From Amia ocellicauda (lineage: Eukaryota > Chordata > Actinopteri > Amiiformes > Amiidae): a stretch of DNA of 64,000 nt. Numbering within the stretch: the stretch's first letter is position 1; every line of letters begins with the position of its first letter. The position numbers were made by a program, and so were the translations under genes. The DNA lies in assembly GCF_036373705.1 (NCBI RefSeq), contig NC_089863.1:23148417-23212416 (forward strand). The letters are read 5' to 3'. This document shows, in pieces, positions 54,448 to 64,000 of this stretch. Under the pieces are notes generated by a model. That model was not told the DNA's origin. It did not search any database and saw nothing but the letters and a program-made list of their open reading frames with translations.

Positions 54448-54455
54448 GTGTAGTG

Positions 54456-55012
54456 TGTAGTCTGTGCCTTTATATGTGTGTGCCGTGACCGGCCAGCTGA
54501 GGTCACTCTACACACAAGGTTCACAGCCCCCGTCAGTCACACGCCAGACAGCTCCTGCTCCTGCACTGCCCTGCCTCTCACTCCTGATCGGCATGCTGTG
54601 TCTCAGGATGCGGAGGTCTGGAGTGACAGTGCTTCTCCGTTTCCCCTCCGCCAGCCCCCACACACACACACACACAGGAAACGCGAAACGCCACTGCTGT
54701 GCCTGTCAGGGACCTGGAAAAAACAGCCTGACTATCACTGTGGCACAGAGATCCCATTGTGAGCTCAAAATACCCCCTCGTCAATCATGCCGGTGTGTCG
54801 TTTATTCTCTGACAGCGCACACTTCATGGGCTGCTGCCCCCCAGAGCAGCCTCTCCTACATCTGTCCATTGTGCATCGTTGATTTAAATGCGCTGTGTGA
54901 TCGAAGGCATGGGACGTGTCAAATGGAAACAACTGCATGAAACCCACAGGAGAAATCTACAAGTTTCTGTTTTGGGTCCTCTTGTTCTGGAGTCTACTAT
55001 ATTACAGTGAGG
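54456..55012. other. Intergenic DNA, no gene seen
   Basis: Mixed-composition sequence with a short CA tract near 54660. Short open frames in it have no recognised domain. Confidence 0.4.
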
Positions 55013-55236
55013 GAAAAAAAGTATTTGATCCCCTGCTGATTTTGTACGTTTGCCCACTGACAAAGAAATGATCAGTCTATAATTTTAATGGTAGGTGTAT
55101 TTTAACAGTGAGAGACAGAATAACAAAAAAAAAAAAATCCAGAAAAACGCATTTCAAAAAAGTTATACATTGATTTGCATGTTAATGAGGGAAATAAGTA
55201 TTTGATCCCCTATCAATCAGCAAGATTTCTGGCTCC

Positions 55237-55333
55237 CAGGTGTCTTTTATACAGGTAACGAGCTGAGATTAGGAGCACTCTCTTAAAGGCAGTGCTCCTA
55301 ATCTCAGCTCGTTACCTGTATAAAAGACACCTG
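55237..55333. repeat. Perfect 43-bp-arm hairpin in the Tc1 leader
   Basis: Positions 55237-55279 are the exact reverse complement of 55291-55333, with an 11-base loop. The hairpin lies between the left inverted repeat and the transposase ATG at 55376. The arms contain ttttatac / gtataaaa, a possible TATA element on each strand. Confidence 0.97.
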
Positions 55334-55375
55334 TCCACAGAAGCAATCAATCAATCAGATTCCAAACTCTCCACC

Positions 55376-56389
55376 ATGGCCAAGACCAAAGAGCTGTCCA
55401 AGGATGTCAGGGACAAGACTGTAGACCTACACAAGGCTGGAATGGGCTACAAGACCATCGCCAAGCAGCTTGGTGAGAAGGTGACAACAGTTGGTGCGAT
55501 TATTCGCAAATGGAAGAAACACAAAATAACTGTCAGTCTCCCTCGGTCTGGGGCTCCATGCAAGATCTCACCTCGTGGAGTTTCAATGATCATGAGAACG
55601 GTGAGGAATCAGCCCAGAACTACACGGGAGGATCTTGTTAATGATCTCAAGGCAGCTGGGACCATAGTCACCAAGAAAACAATTGGTAACACACTACGCC
55701 GTGAAGGACTGAAATCCTGCAGCGCCTGCAAGGTCCCCCTGCTCAAGAAAGCACATGTACAGGCCCGTCTGAAGTTTGCCAATGAACATCTGAATGATTC
55801 AGAGGAGAACTGGGTTAAAGTGTTGTGGTCAGATGAGACCAAAATCGAGCTCTTTGGCATCAACTCAACTCGCCGTGTTTGGAGGAGGAGGAATGACCCC
55901 AAGAACACCATCCCCACCGTCAAACATGGAGGTGGAAACATTATGCTTTGGGGGTGTTTTTCTGCTAAGGGGACAGGACAACTGCACCGCATCAAAGGGA
56001 CGATGGACGGGGCCATGTACCGTCAAATCTTGGGTGAGAACCTCCTTCCCTCAGCCAGGGCATTGAAAATGGGTCGTGGATGGGTATTCCAGCATGACAA
56101 TGACCCAAAACACACAGCCAAGGCAACAAAGGAGTGGCTCAAGAAGAAGCACATTAAGGTCCTGGAGTGGCCTAGCCAGTCTCCAGACCTTAATCCCATA
56201 GAATATCTGTGGAGGGAGCTGAAGGTTCGAGTTGCCAAACGTCAGCCTCGAAACCTTAATGACTTGGAGAGGATCTGCAAAGAGGAGTGGGGCAAAATCC
56301 CTCCTGAGATGTGTGCAAACCTGGTGGCCAACTACAAGAAACGTCTGACCTCTGTGATTGCCAACAAGGGTTTTGCCACCAAGTACTAA
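55376..56389 (+). CDS. Tc1 transposase, DD34E, apparently intact
   Basis: The start is the ATG in ccaccATGg, a good Kozak context; an in-frame ATG 84 bases upstream lies in the hairpin leader and is unlikely to be used. The protein has 337 residues. Helix-turn-helix segments occupy about 1-110 ([20 protein letters not shown]). The catalytic residues are Asp in WSDETK, Asp in QHDNDPKHT and Glu in LNPIEYLW, with 34 residues between the last two. There is no internal stop. The near relative at 32948-34297 is broken. Confidence 0.93.
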   Translation: MAKTKELSKDVRDKTVDLHKAGMGYKTIAKQLGEKVTTVGAIIRKWKKHKITVSLPRSGAPCKISPRGVSMIMRTVRNQPRTTREDLVNDLKAAGTIVTKKTIGNTLRREGLKSCSACKVPLLKKAHVQARLKFANEHLNDSEENWVKVLWSDETKIELFGINSTRRVWRRRNDPKNTIPTVKHGGGNIMLWGCFSAKGTGQLHRIKGTMDGAMYRQILGENLLPSARALKMGRGWVFQHDNDPKHTAKATKEWLKKKHIKVLEWPSQSPDLNPIEYLWRELKVRVAKRQPRNLNDLERICKEEWGKIPPEMCANLVANYKKRLTSVIANKGFATKY

Positions 56390-56598
56390 GTCGAAGGGGT
56401 CAAATACTTATTTCCCTCATTAACATGCAAATCAATGTATAACTTTTTTGAAATGCGTTTTTCTGGATTTTTTTGCTGTTATTCTGTCTCTCAGTGTTAA
56501 AATACACCTACCATTAAAATTATAGACTGATCATTTCTTTGTCAGTGGGCAAACGTACAAAATCAGCAGGGGATCAAATACTTTTTTCTCTCACTGTA

Positions 56599-57456
56599 TA
56601 TCTTAACACTCACACACACACACACACACACACACAAATATGTCCTACACCAGGAATGGACACCCATGAGCAAGACTGCCAAGCGAGCTCGGGGTCATCC
56701 AGTTTACCACCCCCACCTTCTGTGTGTTTTTTATTATTATTTTTTGTATTGCTGCTGCCGATCCCAGGTGTCCCCCGCCTGTTCTCTGACCTCCTGCCCG
56801 GACACCCGCTACCCCAGCACCTGCGGCGGGGGCAGTGTGTTTTCTGCCTGCCATTTGTGCCATTGTGCTATTGTGTCTTCAGCCCAGCGTCCTGCCCTCA
56901 ATAACAGGCCCGGAGGAAATGGATAGCCCTGATAGGAAACCAAGGAAGGAAAGATCCTTAAACAGCTGGAAAAGAAAACAGAAAGAGAAAGACAAAAATC
57001 AAGACAGCAACAGCAACTCGCTGACAGGATGTTGATTGAGAGGGGCTTCGCGTTCCCCCGGGACGTTGTGTGCTGTGTTTTCAATACAGTCCTCCCCTTA
57101 ATAAACCACCAGGCCTGGGACGGGTATCGCAGTTGGCAGGAAGCAGGATTGGGATTACTGAGGAAGCGGTGTTCAGAGATTGTCCATGCATCGCTTTAAA
57201 ACCATCTGAAGAAATGCAAGTGGGGCTTTATTCAAAGGGGGGCGACCATATCGGCATTAGAAGGTTCATGTTGTGATGTGCTGTCAGCTCAAGAGGTTGC
57301 TCAGGAGCTTTCTCGTCGCGTTTTAGTTTGAGCCGCTCCAGGATCCTTGAATGGCTTTTCACAAGGTTTGTGCCTAAGCTTCATGGTTGCTTGGGACTTT
57401 GTCATGCTTTTTACTTCGATTTGCAAGTACCCCTGATTGCAGTTGTTCCCCTAAAG
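56599..57456. other. Intergenic DNA, no gene recognised
   Basis: A CA tract (about 56609-56637) is followed by GC-richer sequence to about 56950. Short open frames here lack recognised domains. I cannot exclude a diverged host exon or old repeat. Confidence 0.35.
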
Positions 57457-57771
57457 TAGTGGCTCTCAACCCTGGTACACTGCTGTTTTTGGTTCCAACT
57501 GAGCTCTCAATTACTTAATTGAACCTTAATTGAACTAATCCTTTCCTAAATCAGAGCCCTTTAATTAGTTTAAACAGTGGGGGGTTTAAATTAAGTATAA
57601 CATTTTATTGGGAACTTATTAAGGACCTTTGTATCAGTTACACAATTTTAAAAGTCAAATGTAAGTAAATTATTAGTTCAGTTAAGGGTTCCACTAAGTA
57701 ATCAAGAGCTTGGTTGGAACTAAAACCAGCAGGGTTACGGGCTCCTCCAGGACCAGGATTGAGAACCACTG
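57457..57771. mobile_element. hAT-type palindromic MITE, longer copy
   Basis: The ends read tagtggctctcaaccctgg and the inverse of cagtggttctcaatcctgg, close to the CAGTGGTTCTCAA terminus of Charlie-type hAT elements. Flanks ccctaaag (57449-57456) and ctttaaag (57772-57779) match at 6 of 8. The centre is AT-rich with ttaattgaac words and a gtttaaacagtgggggg segment also present in the copy at 27-458. Confidence 0.85.
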
Positions 57772-57779
57772 CTTTAAAG

Positions 57780-58023
57780 CATCCAGTTGATTGTCTTGCA
57801 CACTGAGTTCAAAGATGGCATTTCTCACCCGTGTGAGGTGTAAATAGATGGATTTAGCCCCCCCTAGTGGCGCCCCTGAACGCTTTGGATTCTCTCAGGT
57901 ATCTCATATAGGAGCACATGACTTTCCAGGGCCTTAAATTGCTTTTAAAGGTTATTATAATATTGTTAAATTACTATTATTTGTCTGACATGTCTGCTCA
58001 AGAAAACATACAGAGGTTATTGT

Positions 58024-58087
<64 letters not shown>

Positions 58088-58879
58088 AATATAATGCAGT
58101 CCTCATCTCTGATTATTTCCTCATTATCTACTTCCCAAGTGATGAAAAGCGCCAGTTTTTACTATTCATCGCTCAGATTTTAGAGAACCCACATTTGAAA
58201 ACCCATTTGAAGCCCAACCGACGTGGTAGAGAACCAACCGTCACCAAACCTCAACCCCATCTGAAGCCAGATCCCCACCTGGGACTGGATCTGGATCCTC
58301 ATGGAGAGGCCAGGGGCCACAGGGACTAGGGGCTCTAAGTGCGAGTCAGGGGGGTTGGTCCAGCTGAGGCCGCTGAGCCGCCACACCAGCAGAGAGAGCC
58401 ACGCTTCTTTCCCCGAGTCCAGCTCACCTTTATTAGCCGCTAATTGTCTCATTAGCCTCTAATTGGTTAATTATCCTCTAATAGGCGGCTCCGTGCGTCT
58501 CTGACAGCGATGACGTCACGGGTATGATCCCATCAGGGCAGTGAGGGACTCGCACTGAAGACCTCATCTCAGCGCTTTCCACGGATGAGGTGATCACGGC
58601 AGGTAGCTTCTTTACATATACTATTTTCTTTAAAACCCTTCAGGTACAGCAATTTCCAATACTGTATCATTGTCAATTAATGGACAAACAATCCCAGAAA
58701 AAGACCATGCATTGGTGAAAGTGGCAGCAGCTGTACTTCAAGGACAGCTGTCCAGAAAATATACAGTATTAATAAATAATACGCATAATGAAATGCAAAT
58801 TGTATGATGTAAAAGGTCACCTTGTAAACAATGCCGTCCCAAAATCATGTCCATGGTGATGAACGACAACATCAGTATA
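57780..58879. other. Intergenic DNA with (AAT)n/(ATT)n palindrome
   Basis: A perfect self-complementary triplet tract lies at about 58025-58083. The stretch at 58180-58450 is GC-richer and has internal 'cccatttgaa' and 'accccatctgaag' repetition, but no gene or named repeat is recognised. Confidence 0.4.
58025..58083. repeat. (AAT)n joined to (ATT)n, self-complementary
   Basis: About eleven AAT units are followed directly by about nine ATT units, so the tract can fold on itself. Confidence 0.95.
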
Positions 58880-59778
58880 CACACCAATCAGCCATAACAT
58901 TATGACCACCTGCCTAATATAGTGTAGGTCCCCCTTTTGCCACCAGAACAGCCCTGACCCGTCGAGGCATGGACTCCACTAGACCTCTGAAGGTGTGCTG
59001 TGGTATCTGGCACCAAGACGTTAGCAGCAGATCCTTTAAGTCCTGTAAGTTGCGAGGTGGGGCCTCCATGGATCGGACTTGTTTGTCCAGCACATCCCAC
59101 AGATGCTCGATTGGATTGAGATCTGGGGAATTTCGAGGCCAAGTCAACACCTTGAACTCGTGATTCATCAGACCAGGCCACCTTCTCCCATTGCTCCGTG
59201 GTCCAGTTCTGATGCTCACGTGCCCATTGTAGGCGCTTTCGGCAGTGGACAGGGGTCAGCATGGGCACCCTGACTGGTCTGCGGCTACGCAGCCCCATAC
59301 GCAACAAACTGCGATGCACTGTGTGTTCTGACACCTTTCTATCAGAACCAGCATTCACTTTTTCAGCAATTTGAGCTACAGTAGCTCGTATGTTGGATCG
59401 GACCACACGGGCCAGCCTTCGCTCCCCACGTGCATCAGTGAGCCTTGGCCGCCCACGACCCTGTCGCCAGTTCACCACTCTTCCTTCCTTGGACCACTTT
59501 TGATAGGTACTGACCACTGCAGACCAGGAACACCCCACAAGAGCTGCAGTTTTGGAGATGCTCTGACCCAGTCGTCTAGCCATCACAATGTGGCCCTTGT
59601 CAAAGTCGCTCAGATCCTTATGCTGCCCATTTTTCCTGCTTCTAACACATCAACTTTGAGGACAAAATGTTCACTTGCTGCCTAATATATCCCACCCACT
59701 GACAGGTGCCATGATAACGAGATTATCAGTGTTATTCACTTCACCTGTCAGTGGTCATAATGTTATGGCTGATCGGTG
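58880..59778 (-). mobile_element. Internally deleted Tc1/mariner element
   Basis: Terminal repeats caccaatcagccataacatt (left) and the inverse of caccgatcagccataacatt (right) are followed by TA at 59779-59780. The left junction carries an extra CA, so the exact start is uncertain by two bases. On the - strand the element carries the N-terminal half of a transposase and its C-terminal tail, with the middle deleted. Its total of about 0.9 kb is short for the family. Confidence 0.9.
58914..59618 (-). pseudogene. Tc1-type transposase pseudogene, catalytic core deleted
   Basis: The helix-turn-helix half ([20 protein letters not shown] on to [16 protein letters not shown]) is in frame from 59586. 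After the first catalytic Asp (WSDES) the sequence jumps, out of frame, to the segment before [19 protein letters not shown], which continues to GGPTLY. The second catalytic Asp region is missing. The start of the gene is also frame-shifted: an ATG near 59632 reaches a stop after a few codons. It cannot be active. Confidence 0.88.
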
Positions 59779-59867
59779 TATATACACATACACACACATG
59801 CGAATACTACCAGTGTACATATTTGACATTGTTTATTTAATTCTGTTTTTATCATACAACTGATGTA

Positions 59868-61088
59868 CACTCACCTAAAGGATTATTAGGAACACCTGTT
59901 CAATTTCTCATTAATGCAATTATCTAACCAACCAATCACATGGCAGTTGCTTCAATGCATTTAGGGGTGTGGTCCTGGTCAAGACAATCTCCTGAACTCC
60001 AAACTGAATGTCTGAATGGGAAAGAAAGGTGATTTAAGCAATTTTGAGCGTGGCATGGTTGTTGGTGCCAGACGGGCCGGTCTGAGTATTTCACAATCTG
60101 CTCAGTTACTGGGATTTTCACGCACAACCATTTCTAGGGTTTACAAAGAATGGTGTGAAAAGGGAAAAACATCCAGTATGCGGCAGTCCTGTGGGCGAAA
60201 ATGCCTTGTTGATGCTAGAGGTCAGAGGAGAATGGGCCGACTGATTCAAGCTGATAGAAGAGCAACTTTGACTGAAATAACCACTCGTTACAACCGAGGT
60301 ATGCAGCAAAGCATTTGTGAAGCCACAACACGCACAACCTTGAGGCGGATGGGCTACAACAGCAGAAGACCCCACCGGGTACCACTCATCTCCACTACAA
60401 ATAGGAAAAAGAGGCTACAATTTGCACAAGCTCACCAAAATTGGACAGTTGAAGACTGGAAAAATGTTGCCTGGTCTGATGAGTCTCGATTTCTGTTGAG
60501 ACATTCAGATGGTAGAGTCAGAATTTGGCGTAAACAGAATGAGAACATGGATCCATCATGCCTTGTTACCACTGTGCAGGCTGGTGGTGGTGATGTAATG
60601 GTGTGGGGGATGTTTTCTTGGCACACTTTAGGCCCCTTAGTGCCAATTGGGCATCGTTTAAATGCCACGGCCTACCTGAGCATTGTTTCTGACCATGTCC
60701 ATCCCTTTATGACCACCATGTACCCATCCTCTGATGGCTACTTCCAGCAGGATAATGCACCATGTCACAAAGGTCGAATCATTTCAAATTGGTTTCTTGA
60801 ACATGACAATGAGTTCACTGTACTAAACTGGCCCCCACAGTCACCAGATCTCAACCCAATAGAGCGTCTTTGGGATGTGGTGGAACGGGAGCTTCGTGCC
60901 CTGGATGTGCATCCCACAAATCTCCATCAACTGCAAGATGCTATCCTATCAATATGGGCCAACATTTCTAAAGAATGCTTTCAGCACCTTGTTGAATCAA
61001 TGCCACATAGAATTAAGGCAGTTCTGAAGGCGAAAGGGGGTCAAACACAGTATTAGTATGGTGTTCCTAATAATCCTTTAGGTGAGTG
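59868..61088 (+). mobile_element. Intact Tc1/mariner element, DD36E (Incomer-like), copy 2
   Basis: It has the same 29-bp perfect inverted repeats and exactly the same length (1,221 bp) as copy 1, flanked by TA at 59866-59867 and 61089-61090. Reading the two copies side by side I find only three base differences and no gaps. Its right side abuts a Tol2-like hAT fragment. Confidence 0.97.
60016..61056 (+). CDS. Tc1/mariner transposase, DD36E, intact (copy 2)
   Basis: The 346 residues match copy 1 except at three places: Gly to Asp in the QAGGG[G/D]VMVW segment, His to Arg in NPIE[H/R]LWD just after the catalytic Glu, and Arg to His in SMP[R/H]RIK. The two Asp residues and the Glu are kept, and the spacing of 36 is unchanged. 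Whether the change next to the catalytic Glu alters activity cannot be told from sequence. Confidence 0.95.
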   Translation: MGKKGDLSNFERGMVVGARRAGLSISQSAQLLGFSRTTISRVYKEWCEKGKTSSMRQSCGRKCLVDARGQRRMGRLIQADRRATLTEITTRYNRGMQQSICEATTRTTLRRMGYNSRRPHRVPLISTTNRKKRLQFAQAHQNWTVEDWKNVAWSDESRFLLRHSDGRVRIWRKQNENMDPSCLVTTVQAGGGDVMVWGMFSWHTLGPLVPIGHRLNATAYLSIVSDHVHPFMTTMYPSSDGYFQQDNAPCHKGRIISNWFLEHDNEFTVLNWPPQSPDLNPIERLWDVVERELRALDVHPTNLHQLQDAILSIWANISKECFQHLVESMPHRIKAVLKAKGGQTQY

Positions 61089-61090
61089 TA

Positions 61091-61541
61091 TATGCGTGTG
61101 AACGGTGAGTTGTGGTAAGAAAACTGAAAATAGGCTATTGTATAAATGACTCATTTTATTCAATTATCTCAGTCTATAATGTGTTTATTACACAATGTTA
61201 CCCTTTGTTAATACTGAATACAAAAATGAAAGTAATATCCAGATCTGTGTCTAAATTATTTATTTTTATTGGACGTGGTTTTCCTCAAGATAAAATCGAT
61301 GAACTGTAAAAATACATTGACAATGTAATGTATGGATAATAAAAAAAAGTTGGATTAAAACATCAAATTAATATATTCTGTGCCCCCCTTATAAGGCTCA
61401 CACACAAGCACATGCTTAAACATTCACTTTATTACGAACATCACTATTTACTTTTACTTTTTGAGTACATTTGACAGTACTTTTTACTTTTACTGGAGTA
61501 AGTTGTAAGTGTAACTTCCGACTATACCTGTTACACCTCTG
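61091..61541 (-). mobile_element. Partial Tol2-like hAT element, interrupted by DD36E copy 2
   Basis: Read on the - strand from 61541 it begins cagaggtgtaacaggtatag, a Tol2-type end. It then follows the left part of the hAT element at 31904: the words gatgttttaatccaac, ttttatcttgaggaaaa, attaacaaagggtaacatt and aactca..gttcacac appear in the same order. Similarity stops at the TA of the DD36E element, so the transposon inserted into this copy. The rest of the hAT element is not seen on the other side. Confidence 0.85.
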
Positions 61542-64000
61542 ATTATTATTATTAAGAAGTGGCAAGTCGTCTCTTAAGTATTTATTTAGATCTATTTATT
61601 AAAATTGTTGAAATCGTTTTCTGAGAAACCAGCTAAATCTTAAACTTAATATTTTATGTTATTTCTCCACATTTCTTCTTTCTTCTTTAAAAATACACAG
61701 ATGGATTGCAAAGATTTCTCAAATCCTAAGGGACCCATGTCTTCATAGGGTGCCATGTCCTTCAACCCAGAGATGATAAGCCAGGCGTGCAGAATGCGCT
61801 TTGACAGCCAGCACAATACAAATAGCCAACTTTCTCTCATGTACAATCCCTGCAGTTTTAATTCAAACCCCTCCCTCACTGTTTTATATGCCCCCGCCCA
61901 GAGAGCACGGCTTTAAGCCAAATCCCCCGGTGGAGCTGTGAAAACTTCCTGAGCCCGGGACCTCCACACGTTTTTTTATTATTTTCCTGTCTCAATGCAT
62001 TGCGTCCCCTCAGTCACCAATTCTTCTCCAAACGCAGTCGCACCTGGATACTGGAGGACAAAACACGTTCATTACTATTGTTAACATTTCCACAAGATGG
62101 TTTTGATTTAAAAACTCTCTATGCAATAGTTTTTGTACTTGAATGTATATGACTTATCCAGGACGCATTTCCGCAGCACGGGGGTGTTGTAATTGGTTAA
62201 TTGGCGCAGGCTGGCATTTGAATCTGCGTTTTCATGGGCAGAGGGACCATGTGAAAAGGCTTGATTTAGATTCTTAAGCCACTCATGAAACTGATTTTTT
62301 GAATTATTCATATTCATATTATTCTTCAAATTCTGCATTTGCTTCTGAGGAATAATCCAGTTTTGTGCTGCTGCCGAAGAAACTATCCGATGCTTTGATT
62401 TAAGGTAAGATTTAATTTGAAGTTTAATATATTATAAGGCTAAAAACATTGTTTTATTTTTCGCAACACCGAACTGTACACGGTATTAGCTATATTTTAA
62501 TATTTTTCTTTACAATTAATCCATTATTTAATTGATTGAATCACAATTTAAATAAATGCACGAATCCAAAACTGGTTTAATGTGAGAATACACTGTACAC
62601 GTTGGTAGAATATGGAAATAAATATTTGTTTTGTGTATTTATTTTTATTTTAAGTTTAAATGGTATCCCAAAAGTGGCACTTGGTAAACTATTGTTTTGT
62701 GTTGTTGTGTTTCCCAGCTTTTGTGGTATGAAATGCAACACAGCAGAATAGGTCGGACAGTTTAATGTACCTTATCTATTTGAAATTCACTTTTGTATAT
62801 ATATTTTTTAATCAATGATTTCCTTTTATTGGCTTAATTAACCTTAACCTCTTATTCTGATTTTACTATTAAACGCCTTGTTTTTATCCTTTTGAAATAA
62901 TTGTGTCAATATATTTGTTTTATTCCTGAAAAGTTCTTAATATGAAGTTTGCTTGTAGCAGAAGCCATAAGCACTGTGGAAATAGTGACACACTGATGTG
63001 TTATATCCCTGGACTTATGTGTAAAGATCTATTAATCAAACACAGCTTCTTTAACTCGGTTTGGTATGAAATAAAATACAAGTATAAGCTCTTCTTTATG
63101 ACTTAAAACGGATTTGTATTGAGGCATAAAACCTTGTTTATAATCTTGATGTTTAGCACTAGGCTTATTTGATGTTACACATTGTGTAAAGTGTACAATA
63201 TACAATTACATTAATGTATTTGATCTAAGACTATGCTTTAGTAATTGTATTTCTAACGATACAGTTGATGTATATTTTACCTTTCTAAGCATAGTTAAAA
63301 TCTTTAGTTTAAACATCTATAATGTTGAAATGGGTCTGTACAACACTCTGGACAGGCGTGGGATGCCCTTGCTATACAATATGACCTCAGAATGGCGTGC
63401 CATGTAGTTTCCCGTTAAGATGTACTGAACATCTGTCAGCCTTCATAGTCCAGCATTGTAATATCTCACATTAAGATCACAGAGTGCTCTCTAATGTGTT
63501 TACATTCCAAGTACTTCCAGCCCCCCCCCCCATACAAGAGCCCCCTCGTTCGGCATGTCTTCATCTCGGCCGCCCTGTCACAATTGCAAATACACTCTGT
63601 CAGGGTAAATTAATAATGCAACTTAAAATAAATAAATACACAAAGCAATTCGAGGGCAGGGGCAACAAGTGGACGAATCGCATCTGCTGTCAGCGAGGGG
63701 ACAGCCAATAGCCTGAGAAACAGGACCACAGGCCCACCGTGGGACCGGAGCGCGGAAATTCCCCCGTGTGAGAAAAATGTGTATTTGAACCCCGGCGTCA
63801 TGGGCCCAGCTGATTGTGTTTAGGGGTTTGAGCATTTTCCCAAAACAGAAGCAGACTGCTTGGCTGTTTTGATCCTCCAAACCTCCCAGTAATTCAACGT
63901 ACACCTCTGCAAATCTTGGACTGATTGTATCTGTGCTGCTGTGTGGCATTTGTTTTACTATTGGGGCGGTTTCTTAAGTGTCTGGAGAGAAGAGAAACAG
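61542..64000. other. Distal intergenic DNA, no gene recognised
   Basis: The last 2.4 kb is AT-rich. I see a possible - strand promoter (GC box plus TATAAA near 61879-61902) and a good 5' splice-site word (ttaag|gtaaga) near 62404 on the + strand, but no reading frame I recognise. A neighbouring gene may begin outside the window. Confidence 0.4.

Larger units (their letters stand above)
55015..56596 (+). mobile_element. Full-length Tc1/mariner DD34E element with long IR/DR ends
   Basis: The element begins cagtgagggaaaaaaagtat and ends in the inverse, with TA at 55013-55014 and 56597-56598. Inverted repeats are about 200 bp (55015-55219 and 56395-56596). Each holds an outer and an inner copy of a short direct repeat (gagggaaa... 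/ gagggaaataagtatttgat), the IR/DR arrangement in which transposase binds twice per end. The 1,582-bp length and the open transposase gene indicate a complete element. Confidence 0.95.

Noticed and set aside
55292-55375. Upstream in-frame ATG that would add 28 residues to the DD34E transposase
   Set aside because: The added residues are encoded by the hairpin leader, and the downstream ATG has a better context and matches the family start (MAKTKELSK).
56645-57050. GC-richer block that might hold a host exon
   Set aside because: Short frames give no recognised protein, and no consistent splice-site pair could be built.

Overview
The window is vertebrate nuclear DNA, most likely from a ray-finned fish. 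Coding exons are split by GT/AG introns, the 5' end of the first gene is CpG-rich, introns are full of simple repeats, and the transposons (Tc1/mariner, Tol2-like hAT, short hAT-type elements, a LINE tail) are typical of fish. Exons have very high GC at third positions. That, together with the repeat families, makes a non-teleost such as gar, bowfin or sturgeon possible, but I cannot fix the species.

Three protein-coding genes can be built exon by exon with consistent reading phase. GATAD2B (p66-beta, NuRD complex) runs on the + strand from a CpG-rich non-coding first exon near 2.05-2.21 kb, through ten coding exons (19841-37732), into a long 3' UTR that probably ends near 43.2 kb. NAXE (NAD(P)HX epimerase) is on the + strand in six coding exons (45668-47595). 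GPATCH4 (nucleolar G-patch protein) is on the - strand in seven coding exons (53621-50913). NAXE and GPATCH4 face each other tail to tail, as I recall them in human. The three genes have unrelated jobs (chromatin repression, metabolite repair, nucleolar RNA biology), so this is a syntenic neighbourhood and not a functional cluster.

Between and inside the genes lie mobile elements. There are two almost identical, intact 1,221-bp Tc1/mariner elements whose transposase has DD36E spacing (48687-49907 and 59868-61088). A full-length DD34E Tc1 element with a complete transposase sits at 55015-56596, and a deleted, stop-containing relative is at 32948-34297. Two internally deleted Tc1-type elements lie at 36566-37433 and 58880-59778. 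A Tol2-like hAT element at 31904-35760 carries an imperfect 8-bp target duplication, and a partial second copy is at 61091-61541. Four short hAT-type palindromic elements and a LINE 3' end (48052-48426) complete the set. Intron 9 of GATAD2B is a nest of at least three elements.

The most striking structure is a roughly 5.9-kb GT-rich minisatellite in GATAD2B intron 2 (about 21130-27050). It has higher-order duplications and stays free of stop codons over thousands of bases on both strands, so it mimics giant genes. I do not see a convincing new biological system. The best leads are this array, the probably active DD36E element pair, the glycine expansion in GATAD2B, and the clustered CCAAT boxes upstream of NAXE. 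The last 2.4 kb and several intergenic stretches hold nothing I can assign.
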